Shown one piece after another: positions 56,001 through 64,000 of a stretch of DNA of 64,000 bases; position 1 is the first letter of the stretch; each line of letters opens with the position of its first letter. The translations under genes were made by a program, and so were the position numbers. This DNA comes from Brachycybe producta (Eukaryota > Arthropoda > Diplopoda > Playtdesmida > Andrognathidae), in the NCBI GenBank assembly GCA_036925085.1, contig JAUPFP010000120.1, positions 77,501 to 141,500 on the forward strand, written 5' to 3'. The notes below the pieces were generated by a model. That model was not told the origin of the DNA, ran no database searches, and was given only the letters and a program-made list of their open reading frames with translations.

Positions 56001-58070
56001 AGCGTCATCTATCCGGGGTAACGGATATTGGTCAGGTTTGGTTTGAGCATTTAATTTGCGATAATCGACGCAAAATCGATGCTGACCATTCTTCTTCTTG
56101 ACAATCACCACCGGACTTGCGTACGGACTTTTGGATGGGCTTACAATGCCGGCGTCCAACATATCACATAGTGTCGACTTGATGATCTCTCTCTGAGCAG
56201 GTGAAGTACGCCGGAGCGGTTCTCGAACCGGCGGGTTTGCACCCGTGTCAATCACGTGTTTCGTTAAGTTTGTCTCTTTCAAGTCGGAGGTCTTGAAGGC
56301 AAAAATATCTCTGAATTCTCCGAGAAGCTTCCGAATCGCCATTTTTTCTTCTCTTGGACGATTCGGATTGACGTTAAGACTGTCTTGAAATTCGACATAT
56401 TCTTTGGATCTCACTTGGTCACTTTGAGCTTCAATTTTGTAAATCGAGGGGCCCACAGGCACATCAAGAGCTGTGACGACGTCCTCGATCTCTGCGATCG
56501 TTTCTCTGGCTCCGAGGTGCATAACCTCTCCAGATGGATTGAAGATTTGGATTTGAAGGATAGACTTTCCTCTTCCTTCAATGATCCCAGGAGAAACTTT
56601 GATTCCTCTCTGTTGGAGCGTGCTTTCGCACGAGTCGATGAACTGGAGACTACCTTCTTTTAGATCATCAGGAGCATTGACCTCGACGATTGCAGCTTTC
56701 TTTGGATCCAACACGAGATTCTGGACCAGGCGTAGTTTTGCTGGCCCCTTCTTCAGGAGTTTCTCTTGTAGATCCTCTTCCTCTTGATTTCTAAGATTTC
56801 GAATGAAATCTTCTGCTTGTTGCTGCTTTTGGAGAGTGTCCGGCAACAGTTCCTCTCTGAAGTAGACTTTCTTGTTGTTCATGTCCAAGCAAAGGTTGAG
56901 ATCTTTTCCAAGGTCGTTCCCCAGCAAGGCCTCACGTCGTCCTTTGATGACAATCACCTTTCCTTTGACAAGCTTTTCGGCGACCTGAATTGGCACGATG
57001 ACTTGTCCCATGATGTTCAGTGGGCTACCTCCGGCACCAGTCAGATTTGGCGGGAACGGAAGTGGATCCACAATGAGTTTCATGTCTTTCACTAATGACT
57101 CGCTGATGACAGACGTTTCGGCGCCACTGTCGGCAGTCATTTCTAACTCACGACCTCCAAAGTTCACACAAACTTTAGGTGCCGTCTGCTCGTCTTGATT
57201 TTGGACTTGAAGTTCACGAGGCGTGACTGTCTCAGTCAACTTGGTCCAAACATCTCGAATTGTTTGTGTACAACACGGGTTTTGCAACCGATAGAGAAGA
57301 CTAGACTCTTCAGTTGAACCCTTAACAGGTGTAGCTACTCCCTCTTTCACTACTCCATGTTCTGCTTTAGATTTTTGAGCAGGTGTGGGTACTTCTTTGG
57401 TTTTCGCCACAGTCTGCCCCTGCTTAATAACAGGAGTAGCTACTTTCGTTTTCACTACACACTGTTCTTCTTGGTTTTTAACAAGAGTAGCTCCTTTTGA
57501 GACTACTACTTGTTCTTCTTTAGTCTTAACAGGTGTGGTTACTCCCTTTTTCGCCACACACTGTTCTGCTTTATTTCTAACAAGAGTAGCCTCTTTCGAG
57601 ACTACTACTTGCTCTGCTTGAGTTTTAACAGGTGTGGTTACTCCCTTTTTCGCCACACACTGTTCTGCTTTGTTGGACATCTTGGCGTCGTTCGTTTTTG
57701 CAAACGACGTAGAGGCCCCACTTTGCAGTGGTTTCCGCCGGCTCCCATCTTCGTAGATAGTACGGATTTGGATCCCATCTCCAAAGTCTGCTTTATGCAT
57801 CAGAGAGTCCTTTAGTTGTACCGCAGCACAGCTCTGCTCAGGCGTTGTCGATTCCTCTTCTTTGTCGGCATCTTGGCACGGGCTACCCAGACCTGGAGAC
57901 ATCCCCGCATGGTTGACCGCAGCCATCCCAATAGATTCTCTCGTTATCCGGTCCCGTCGAACCTTGACGTCCACTTCTTCAGGTTTCGGCAACTCCTCTT
58001 CTTGTGGTCTCTCTTCAACATCTTTTCTTCCGGGCGTCACTACTTTGGGTGCGAGTGGCGCCCCTAGTAG
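53004..58070 (-). CDS. pol: Gypsy Pol polyprotein
   Basis: The frame is in -1 relative to gag and has no ATG near its start (the first possible start codon is a GTG at 58040), so it is expressed as Gag-Pol by frameshifting. Numbering from that GTG (1678 residues): 120-240 degenerate tandem repeats of about 33 residues; 304-307 protease DSGA; about 600-775 reverse transcriptase with YLDD at 756-759; about 895-1020 RNase H with Asp 905, Glu 946 and Asp 973; 1118-1158 HHCC zinc motif; integrase Asp 1187, Asp 1247 and Glu 1283 (DD35E); about 1410-1440 a GPY/F-like module (WPYKEPC). The 230-residue tail carries an AT-hook-like KRKCGRPKK (1544-1552) and a run of arginines near 1640. No chromodomain was recognised. 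All motifs are intact. Confidence 0.95.
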   Translation of the reverse strand, partial: LLGAPLAPKVVTPGRKDVEERPQEEELPKPEEVDVKVRRDRITRESIGMAAVNHAGMSPGLGSPCQDADKEEESTTPEQSCAAVQLKDSLMHKADFGDGIQIRTIYEDGSRRKPLQSGASTSFAKTNDAKMSNKAEQCVAKKGVTTPVKTQAEQVVVSKEATLVRNKAEQCVAKKGVTTPVKTKEEQVVVSKGATLVKNQEEQCVVKTKVATPVIKQGQTVAKTKEVPTPAQKSKAEHGVVKEGVATPVKGSTEESSLLYRLQNPCCTQTIRDVWTKLTETVTPRELQVQNQDEQTAPKVCVNFGGRELEMTADSGAETSVISESLVKDMKLIVDPLPFPPNLTGAGGSPLNIMGQVIVPIQVAEKLVKGKVIVIKGRREALLGNDLGKDLNLCLDMNNKKVYFREELLPDTLQKQQQAEDFIRNLRNQEEEDLQEKLLKKGPAKLRLVQNLVLDPKKAAIVEVNAPDDLKEGSLQFIDSCESTLQQRGIKVSPGIIEGRGKSILQIQIFNPSGEVMHLGARETIAEIEDVVTALDVPVGPSIYKIEAQSDQVRSKEYVEFQDSLNVNPNRPREEKMAIRKLLGEFRDIFAFKTSDLKETNLTKHVIDTGANPPVREPLRRTSPAQREIIKSTLCDMLDAGIVSPSKSPYASPVVIVKKKNGQHRFCVDYRKLNAQTKPDQYPLPRIDDAFDSLSGATIFATLDLISGYWQFPVEERDREKTAFVCTNGLYEFNRMPFGLMNAPATMQRALDLLLAGHKWETCLVYLDDIVIFAKNFEEFMKRLRDILVLIRNANLSLQPSKCFFGEDEINYLGHKISALGIRPDEEKVQTIQGFPAPKNVTDVRSFLGMTGYYNRFIENYSKIAKPMQALVKKDLDFKWDDDCEVAFDSLKKALCSAPILTLYDPEAEIALHTDACDYQIGVIIYQYAKNERKPGVLGYYSRKLQGAERNYGTTEKECLAIVYGIEKARPYVFNRKFKIFTDHKALCYLRTAQNLDGRLGKWQMKLQPYDYEVVYKKGKTHVDADCVSRYESNVPANWKHKNGEMEALEDLHIFTVYNDFQWEREQSLDDELLLIKESLQQDRLHPYHKKFAIVDGVLYHMKYEDTVPVLTCTVPRQLRIGILEMLHDVPEAGHFGFTKTMKRIQKRFYWKTMKTDVADYVRSCHICQRTKLSHQKVPGLLQPIIVGKPTECWGMDYVGPLPKSIGGVQHILIAVDYATKYCIAKAVARATAQAAIAFVKDKIVNEFGVPQKIITDRGPQFLSNETQAFFKTYAIQHAATTAYHPQADGLAERTNHTVMEVVKRHLDVLQQQADWKKKLGDAVMAYNLVEHNSTKFSPYRLMFGREPRTTLDNMMPHAPIVPPPVTDEAEQSDPALDAAKKNIEAAQEVQKRKYDEKHRTIPDYKPGQKVLIRDRVPKPGMAQKLIWPYKEPCIVTKKLTDLVYEIEYVTRSGLTMRDTVNVQQMRPYYEANDLRAPQMNLSDDIEEVASAKEESDADEEIINEADDNLPVESTPEVCRKEEEVIPDASQETHLETSEREEEEIPEMPLEPPKRKCGRPKKTAPKEPVQLDSRVQTRGGEKKNYADANLPPRWEKFGIKTTKLNPETQRETPDDKEIRIYRISQRRRMGEINQETSPPRPVMDVPKSRRRRRRHRPSTNRARNESRGTRCWQPVSPETSEGTESSPD

Positions 58071-58076
58071 TTTAAA
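58032..58076 (-). promoter_or_regulatory. Programmed -1 ribosomal frameshift site
   Basis: On the minus strand the gag frame ends gct TTA AAC tac tag. T-TTA-AAC (58070-58076) is a canonical slippery heptamer in the correct phase. After a 6-base spacer, gggcg-c-cact (58063-58054) pairs with agtg-a-cgccc (58041-58032) around a 12-base loop. A one-base backward slip enters the pol frame exactly and bypasses the gag stop at 58064-58066. Confidence 0.85.
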
Positions 58077-59533
58077 GCCTTCTGGTGGTTTTCGAAATGA
58101 AAATAGTGCGTTTGATTATTAATTAATACCGGTACCATTTTCATCCCATTCGGTAGAACGTGGATTTCGTCAGCGCAGAAGATTTTCGGCGCCGTCGTTT
58201 CCGACGGTTCATCAACTCGGTTGACTGGAGTTGGTGGAGTCGTCTTGTTCTCTTCCTTCCTCGGTTTCGGTTCATTGGTGCACTGGAACGCTCTGTGTCC
58301 AGGCTCCTGACACTGATAGCAGATGAGTGGTCCAGTAGATCTTTTTCTCTGCTGGAATTTCTGTCCACCATCTTGATTCGTCTTCGTGTCCTGCGTCTTT
58401 TCAGACGTGGCCGTGTTCCTGTTCGTCCACGTCTGTTGTTTCTTTTGCTGCTGTTGCTGCTGTTTCGGTTGTTGAGGCTTCTGCTGCTGGGCCGGCTGGT
58501 TACCAGTAGTCGTCTTGTACGTCAACATATTCTCTTCTATCAGCTCTCCCTCAGTCTGGGCGGCAAACTTGACGAAGTCGTAAAGATTGTCCTTCGGTGC
58601 TCCAAACAGATGCAGCTTCAAAGATGGTAAAAGACTTTTCCTCAGGCTCGAAATCAGCAAAGAGTCGTCATCATTGGGATGTATCCTTCGATACATCTCT
58701 GCATACTCTTCTGCATAGACCTTAAAAGTTTCATTATCTTTTTGGGTCCTTGCGGACAGCTCATTTTTCATTCTCACTTTTTGGTCAGGTAACAGAAATT
58801 CATTTATAATTCCGTTACGCATCATAGGCCAATTTATTTCGCCATATTCCAACCGAAAACGAGCAAGCCATTTGATTGCTCGTTTACGAAGGAGACCAGT
58901 AAAGTGACTGCATCGCTGCAGGGAGTTCCATTGGTGCGCAATCGCAATATCTTCGAACTCTTCAACATAAAGAAGTATGTTCTCAGATCCATCGTACTTT
59001 GGAAAACCCTGAAGTGGATGAAGTGAATTCTTTTCAGAATACGACGTGGGTCCCAGGTTCGGAGTCCATTCAGGAGCTTCGGCCCTGAGCTTACGCCCGG
59101 ATTCTGTCGGTGATTTACTTCGTTGTCTGAGATTTCTCTCATGTGTGTGTTCAAGGCGGTGTGGAGTCGATTCTCCACATAACCGTCTTACCAATTCATC
59201 TCGGCTCTCAGGAGTGGCGTCTTTCATGAGTTCAGCAAACCGATCGACCATCTTCAGCTCGTTGCTTCGTTGAGAGGCTTCAGAAGATGCTGCTTCAATC
59301 TTTAGTCGGGCGTCGGCTTGGCGTTCTTCTTCTTCGGCGCGTTTCTCTTCCTCCTGGAGTCGCTTCTCTTCAGCAAGGGACCTCAGCTTGTCCTCCTTCT
59401 CTTGCTTTCGTGTTTCTCGGGCAACACGGCGTGCTTCCCGAGCTTTCGCTCGTTCTTTTATGAGCTGATCACGTCGGCGTCTGTATTGGAGTTGCTGGGA
59501 GAACCTTGCGGTTATTCCGTTGGTATTCATCAT
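58064..59533 (-). CDS. gag: Gypsy Gag protein
   Basis: 489 residues from an ATG at 59533; a second ATG is the next codon. Residues about 15-95 are highly charged with Arg/Lys/Glu heptad-like pattern, probably coiled coil. About 180-340 fit the retrotransposon Gag (capsid-like) domain, with WLARFRLEYGEINWP and the E-T-F-K-V-Y-A-E-E-Y-A motif. 350-375 is glutamine-rich. A single CCHC zinc knuckle (CYQCQEPGHRAFQC, about 405-418) would bind the element RNA. The frame is undamaged. Its stop lies two codons after the slippery heptamer, so most translation should end here and give an excess of Gag over Gag-Pol. Confidence 0.95.
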   Translation of the reverse strand: MMNTNGITARFSQQLQYRRRRDQLIKERAKAREARRVARETRKQEKEDKLRSLAEEKRLQEEEKRAEEEERQADARLKIEAASSEASQRSNELKMVDRFAELMKDATPESRDELVRRLCGESTPHRLEHTHERNLRQRSKSPTESGRKLRAEAPEWTPNLGPTSYSEKNSLHPLQGFPKYDGSENILLYVEEFEDIAIAHQWNSLQRCSHFTGLLRKRAIKWLARFRLEYGEINWPMMRNGIINEFLLPDQKVRMKNELSARTQKDNETFKVYAEEYAEMYRRIHPNDDDSLLISSLRKSLLPSLKLHLFGAPKDNLYDFVKFAAQTEGELIEENMLTYKTTTGNQPAQQQKPQQPKQQQQQQKKQQTWTNRNTATSEKTQDTKTNQDGGQKFQQRKRSTGPLICYQCQEPGHRAFQCTNEPKPRKEENKTTPPTPVNRVDEPSETTAPKIFCADEIHVLPNGMKMVPVLINNQTHYFHFENHQKALNY

Positions 59534-59686
59534 TATGTATCGTAATTTGTGTCAATTAAAAACGTAAAAGTGTTTCGAAAAATTTTTGTTTTGTTTCAAA
59601 ATTGTTTGCACAATTGAATTACGATAATTTTCGTGTTTTTCAACACGTTTCTTAGGGCAAAACGAGGTAGCAAGTTTTATAAACTA
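59534..59686 (-). other. Gypsy 5' leader
   Basis: About 150 AT-rich bases between the primer-binding site and gag; a packaging signal would be expected here but is not recognisable. Confidence 0.6.
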
Positions 59687-59702
59687 CCCCGCACCTCCAC
59701 CA
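59687..59702 (-). other. Primer-binding site
   Basis: tggtggaggtgcgggg on the minus strand, 5 bases inside the 5' LTR. It starts with TGG (complement of a tRNA 3' CCA) and would pair with a tRNA ending CCCCGCACCTCCACCA. I could not say which tRNA this is. Confidence 0.7.
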
Positions 59703-59707
59703 TATAT

Positions 59708-60695
59708 TGTGACGGACCTTTTTCCACTAGTAGAATCTGCTCTTTTAGGTTGATACGAGCGAGTTTTCACTCGTATGGATAGTGAGTGGCTAGGTCACTA
59801 ATTCTACTGGCCCGGGAGGACTAGACCAATATAACGTCTATTTCGTGTCCTCACTAGTCTCTGGCAAAAGACTTCACAGTCTTGAGGATCTTTAATCTCT
59901 GTATCTCTCGGACTTTCGTCCGTAAATCTGCCCTAAGAATCGTGCAAAATATACTCACTCTCTTGTGTTGCAGGTTTGCACCTGTTGGGTCATCGAAGTA
60001 TCCAAAAAGGTGAAGAGCTGCAATGATGAAATGCACAACCGCGGAATTTTAGTCAAAAACAATTAAACACCACTGTTTAGTTTAAATATAAAATCGTTGT
60101 TTATTTCGTAGATAAAAACATTAAATGAATCGAACTGGTTTAAGAACACAACACATAGAAATAATAACATTCAAAATAATATCTAAAAACCTAGCCAGAA
60201 TTGGGCATAGGTTCGTTATTTAAGAACTAACTGAAAATCCTTCAAAAATCTATCCCAATTTGGGCATAGATTCTCTGTTTTAAAAATGCTTCCTTACATA
60301 CAAAAACACGGCCTTTTTATACCCAAAAAGAGGATACTGAGAACACTTTCTCAGTAGCCCCTGATTGGGCAAAAACAAAAGTAAAAACCAAACTGGCCAA
60401 TCAAAAGTGATTGACCAGTGGTCACCAAAATATTAGACACGTCACCCTTTTAATTAAAAGGGGGAAAAAACGAAAACAACTTTGAATTAAAATGATAAGA
60501 ATCCACTCATGTGGAAGGATAATACAATGGTAAAGAGGGGAGAACGATAAGGTCAAGCTAAAAATAGAATCTGGGTCAATCGGTACCTATTAGTACCGAG
60601 TGGCCCAGAAGCTACAAAATACACAGTGCCTACAAAATTAAAGAAAACAAAACGGCGCTAAATTAATAAAATAGCGGCGGCCCCAAAACGTCTCA
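59708..60695 (-). repeat. 5' LTR of the Gypsy element
   Basis: 988 bp, same ends as the 3' LTR. On the minus strand it has a TATA box (gggtataaaaaggcc, about 60310-60323) and an AATAAA signal at 60100-60105, giving U3-R-U5 in the transcription direction. Confidence 0.95.
60310..60323 (-). promoter_or_regulatory. TATA box of the Gypsy 5' LTR
   Basis: ggtataaaaaggcc on the minus strand, upstream of the AATAAA signal at 60100-60105. This is the expected promoter of the genomic RNA. Confidence 0.7.
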
Positions 60696-61053
60696 ATATA
60701 TATATATACTATGTATACTAGAAAGAAAGCCCGTCTTCGACGTGTTGAAATGAAAGAAGTAAAAAAGGAACAAACGACGCATGCGCACACCAGAGAAATG
60801 AAAAACTCATTTTCTCTTTCAAATATAAAAAGGGGAGGGATAATAGTAGCAAAATTAAACTACAGTTTATCACGGGCAATTGTGCCCAGCATTAGAATTT
60901 CTTTTGCACCGCCCTTTTATGAACGTCATCAATTTTTAATTGGTTTGTTTTTTGGTCTGACGTCATAAAAGTGCGGAGGAAAAGAAATTCTAATGCTGGG
61001 CACAATTGCCTGTGAATTTTGCTCACGTCATTTATGACGGGTTACCCCACTAG
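60696..61053 (+). mobile_element. Non-autonomous Helitron, 5' part invaded by Gypsy
   Basis: TA repeats, then gaaatgaaagaagtaaaaaa, the complete internal palindrome (about 60870-61014, gggcaattgtgcccagc facing gctgggcacaattgcc), a hairpin gtcatttatgac and ttaccccactag|T at 61053. The family's 5' body is mostly missing. The Gypsy element sits in its TA-rich 5' end. Confidence 0.7.
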
Positions 61054-62214
61054 TACTGTATATAATTCTTTTTGATTAAAATCTAAAGTAATAATAAAAG
61101 CAGATAATCCAAACCATGAGCACATAGTTTTAATTACTAGTTTATTGTGGAAGTATTGATATAAAATAACTTTCTTTGCTGACATTTTGCTCTGCTATAG
61201 TGAAACGATCCGTCCAGGAGCGATCTTTGTGGAGTGGCACAGAATTTTGTTATCCTTCTGTGTACTTGTACAGAGAGTTCACCTAGTTTCGCCCAGCTAA
61301 TTTCTCCCTTCAAAGCCGCAAGGATACCAATAGCTTTGTTCTGTTCACACCCCACTGGGGCCTGGACCTTTTCCTTCCAGTCCCACCCCTTAACATAAAG
61401 AGCTCTTCCTGATAAATGGCAACACTAAGTCATTGGGTTTGTGTTTGTTTTGTATTGTGATATTTAAGAGAGATGAGTCATATTTAATATTTTCTTGACC
61501 ACTGATCAATCAATCTGATTGGTTTAATTGGTTTTTATTTTTGTAAGTGACCAATTAGAGGACTCTGAGGAAGTCATTTCAGAATCCTCTTCATGGGAAT
61601 ATAAGTCCGTATTTTTTTGTACAGAGCAGAAAGTTTTTGGAAATAGAAATAAACTGTTACTATGTGTAAAAAGTTGCTGAAATCTTTATTTTATTGTTTC
61701 TAAGTCAAACAAAGAACTTTAACATTTTCATTCCAGGTGCAAACCTGGATCCTTAACACTAAATGAGACCAGGGAAGACTACATGATCTACTGGCTTTTG
61801 ATCAGGTGCAAGCCTGAGGAGTAACAGACAGCAAAAAAGATCCTTTAAGCTGCAAAAGTTCTTGAGAGAGGAACTTGTGAGGAAACAAAAGGAACTGGTT
61901 TGTTCCCTTCCTCCCGAACCAAAGCAGAATAAGTGGCCTAGACAACCACTTTTAGTATGCTCAAAAGAGCGAACAGTAGCACTAAATTAAATCTACTTCC
62001 CCTCCCCCCTGGAAAGTGGTTCATTACAATAGCTTATAAACCACCTTCAGAGACAAAACAAAATTTGCAAATTTTTAATAACAAGAAGTCCTGATTAATA
62101 CATCATGAAAGTGAAGTTTTAGAATATGAGTGAATAACCAGTGTCACCCTTGTCACTACTTGTTATAAATTGTAGCAGCATGTTCTAATGTCTTTTATTC
62201 CATTTTATTTTTAC
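61054..62214. other. Unresolved, possibly repeat-derived
   Basis: A 72-codon minus-strand frame (about 61137-61355, with IGILAALKGEISWAKLGELS) looks non-random but was not recognised. ggtgcaaacctgg and ggtgcaagcctg recur near 61.74 and 61.81 kb. No supported gene. Confidence 0.35.
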
Positions 62215-62215
62215 T

Positions 62216-62500
62216 CTAGTCGGTAACCTTTCATAAATGATGAGAGCAAAATTCTAGTTTTATTTTGCTACTAAAATTATTTAACTATTTTATTACAATA
62301 CTTCATTTTAAATGACATTTTGTGTGAATTTGCCTTGATCGACCGCTTGCGTTTTTTATAAGCACCTTACTATTGTTTGGGTTTTTTCGATCTGAAGAGC
62401 GCAACACAAAGTTGACCATGTGAAAAAACCGGTTCATTTAAATTTAAGTAAATTCCGACATGCTTAAATGTTTTTGTTCTTGTTAATATATATAAAATAA
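62216..62500 (-). mobile_element. Degraded Helitron copy
   Basis: ctagtcggtaacctttcataaatgatgag at the left is a decayed 3' end. aaattctagttttattttgc and, further right, caacacaaagttgaccatgt and aaatttaagtaaattccgac follow the family order in minus orientation. Confidence 0.6.
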
Positions 62501-62734
62501 TAATTTTACTATTTCTTTGACTTCATTTTTTTTATTTACCGGTATTTTAAAACTTTAATTTCAAGATGTATTACTATGTTCTTATATTAAAATTTACAAA
62601 TTTTGTTGTATCTTGCTCATGATCCGACTGAAACGTAAACAAAGAAAATCCTTTTACATCAATACTTTCGTAATAAACTAGTAACTATAACTATATGTGC
62701 TCTTGGTTTATGATATTGATCTTGTCATTTACAG

Positions 62735-62925
62735 AATGCTTCCAGAGTCCTTGATAAATATAAAAAATGGCCTTTTAATGCCCAAAAAGAGGATAATGAG
62801 AACACTTTCTCAGTATTCCCTGATTTGGCAAAAACAACAGAAAAAACCAAACTGGCCAATCAACATGATTGACCAGTGGTCAAGAAAATATAGACAAATG
62901 AAAACAAACTTTCAATAGAAAGTTT
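62735..62925. mobile_element. Fragment of a Gypsy-family LTR
   Basis: cccaaaaagaggataatgag, aacactttctcagta, aaccaaactggccaatcaac and gattgaccagtggtca match 60323-60423 of the intact LTR with scattered changes. LTR ends are not visible. Confidence 0.7.
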
Positions 62926-62929
62926 TGAC

Positions 62930-63740
62930 CCCATAGACTTAATGCTGAGGCTTATCAAGACGATCTCTTTGTATTAAGGGGTGAGACTGGGAGAAAAAAA
63001 AGACCCAAGACCCAAGACAAGATATTGGCACTATCATCAGCTGATAGAACTAGGTCTACGCTAATTCCAGGTAAAATTAAACGAGCCAGGATCGCTCCTG
63101 GACTTATTTCAATAAAGTTAATAAACAAAATTTTAATCGTTTCATATTGTTTGTGTTGAGCATGTAAAATGTAATATATATCTACATTTTTTTTGTTATA
63201 AAAACCATGATTTTTTTATAAAAACCATGATTTTTTTTCCAACTTTACGTTAGCGGGCTCGGTGACGGATATAGACCGTCAAATACTCGTAGACTACGAG
63301 CTGCCTGTCTAGGTTCTAGCTATAAACCCAAAAAAAGAAAATTAAAAATTTGATATGTCCATCAATGCCAAAATAGTTTCAAATCATATTGCCTGGTATA
63401 AACCATTAAGTGTCATTGTTAAGGAATAATTGAGAAAACATATAAACCATTTCACGGTAACATAGTACGGTCTGTATTGTGGTTCGCATGGTTAGAACAT
63501 AAATGTATATGCTCTGTTAAAACTCAAACTATAACACAGACAGACGATGCAATATAAAGTAAACTGTAAAGTGTACTCCAACAAGTAAATAACATTGAAA
63601 TAAATACACGTGTGTGTGTGTGTAAAACTTAAAATAATGACATCATTACAGTAAGAGAGACAATGAATGCATTGTGGACAAATGTAACATGACAAATACA
63701 TGTACTTTCTATTGCAAATATTTGTATCAATATCTCCAGA
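62930..63740. other. Gene-free stretch upstream of the last peptide gene
   Basis: A direct repeat (tataaaaaccatgattttttt, twice) lies near 63.2 kb and a short (GT)n near 63.61 kb. No gene. Confidence 0.45.
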
Positions 63741-63755
63741 ACACATTTTTTAAAG

Positions 63756-63801
63756 TATAAAAGGTGCCCTACACTGTGGAACTTTCAACAGAACAGTTCA
63801 A
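63756..63801 (+). promoter_or_regulatory. Core promoter of the edge peptide gene
   Basis: tataaaagg (63756-63764) is followed by agttcaa at 63795-63801, the same heptamer as at the other three peptide promoters. Confidence 0.55.
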
Positions 63802-63862
63802 GCTATTTTCAAAACAACTTCATCTTCAAACAATAACTACGAAAAACTCTAAACATATAACA

Positions 63863-63934
63863 ATGGCACAATTCAAAGTGGTCCTCCTTTTTTTGGTTGC
63901 TGTTGCAGTCATGTATGTTGCTGCCGGCGGTCAG
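63863..63934 (+). CDS. First exon of a secreted peptide gene, cut by window edge
   Basis: ATG at 63863 opens 24 codons: MAQFKVVLLFLVAVAVMYVA, then AGGQ, a clear signal peptide. It ends in phase 0 at CAG|gtaacc. The rest lies beyond the window. Promoter layout (TATA, AGTTCAA, short leader) and the signal-peptide-only first exon match the three complete peptide genes. If the donor is not used, the frame reads on for nine codons to a stop. Upstream in-frame codons reach back to about 63764 but include no better start. Confidence 0.55.
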
Positions 63935-64000
63935 GTAACCTTTTTTTTAAATGATCCTCGTTAAAATTTGATTTGTAGAATGCTAAATTACTATGTGTAA

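Larger units (their letters stand above)
51786..60695 (-). mobile_element. Full-length Ty3/Gypsy LTR retrotransposon
   Basis: An 8910-bp element is bounded by two 988-bp LTRs and oriented right to left. In transcription order it contains the 5' LTR, a primer-binding site, gag, a -1 frameshift site, pol in the order protease, RT, RNase H, integrase (the Gypsy order), a polypurine tract and the 3' LTR. Both frames are open and all catalytic motifs are present. The flanks are atat-type TA repeats, compatible with a 4-bp target duplication but ambiguous in a microsatellite. No envelope-like third frame was found. This is a probably active, recently inserted copy. Confidence 0.95.

Noticed and set aside
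57862-58122. Plus-strand frames over the Gypsy element
   Set aside because: Antisense shadows of gag and pol; no third, envelope-like frame was found on the coding strand either.

Overview
This is a eukaryotic, AT-rich, intron-containing window, almost certainly from a marine invertebrate. Transposable-element remnants dominate it: hAT, Tc1/mariner, a PIF/Harbinger-like element, Helitrons, non-LTR retrotransposons, a tRNA-derived SINE and Ty3/Gypsy elements. The recurring motif taggcctac and the mix of mobile families would fit a deuterostome such as an echinoderm, but that is a weak inference. No conserved housekeeping gene was recognised, so the species cannot be named.

The host coding content I can support is a set of very small secreted-peptide genes. 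Three complete two-exon genes lie at 9860-12544, 26346-28001 and 36183-37511. A first exon at the right edge (63863-63934) and a terminal exon at 48219-48425 may be further members. In the complete genes exon 1 encodes almost only the signal peptide and ends at a phase-0 GT donor. Exon 2 encodes an acidic pro-region followed by a leucine/glycine-rich, probably amphipathic tail. The genes at 26.3 and 36.2 kb are paralogues from a tandem duplication about 9.9 kb apart. The promoters of all four genes whose 5' end is visible carry a TATA box followed by AGTTCAA at the probable start. The layout resembles host-defence or other secreted peptide precursors; the function is inferred, not recognised.

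The clearest large gene unit is a full-length Ty3/Gypsy retrotransposon on the minus strand (51786-60695). It has two 988-bp LTRs that look identical, a primer-binding site, a polypurine tract, an intact gag and an intact pol (protease, RT, RNase H and DD35E integrase). A textbook -1 ribosomal frameshift signal (TTTAAAC, 6-nt spacer, hairpin) lies at the gag end. It appears recently inserted, into the (TA)n-rich end of a Helitron.

Layout: 1-2 kb, nested Tc1/mariner remnants; 3.6-6.4 kb, LINE tails, a hAT element with a perfect 8-bp target duplication, and a SINE; 6.9-8.4 kb, three Helitrons in a row; 9.7-13.1 kb, first peptide gene with repeats in its intron; 14.4-20 kb, large foldback elements, one containing a nested 411-bp element, and a GGGA-rich microsatellite; 20.8-25.7 kb, hAT, Helitron and solo-LTR copies; 25.9-37.8 kb, duplicated peptide genes separated by pogo-like and IS630-like transposase pseudogenes and minisatellite-like DNA; 37.8-51.8 kb, LINE pieces, solo LTRs, a foldback element with a TTAGG-like core, tandem repeats and a candidate peptide exon; 51.8-60.7 kb, the Gypsy element; 60.7-64 kb, Helitron and LTR fragments and the start of the last peptide gene.
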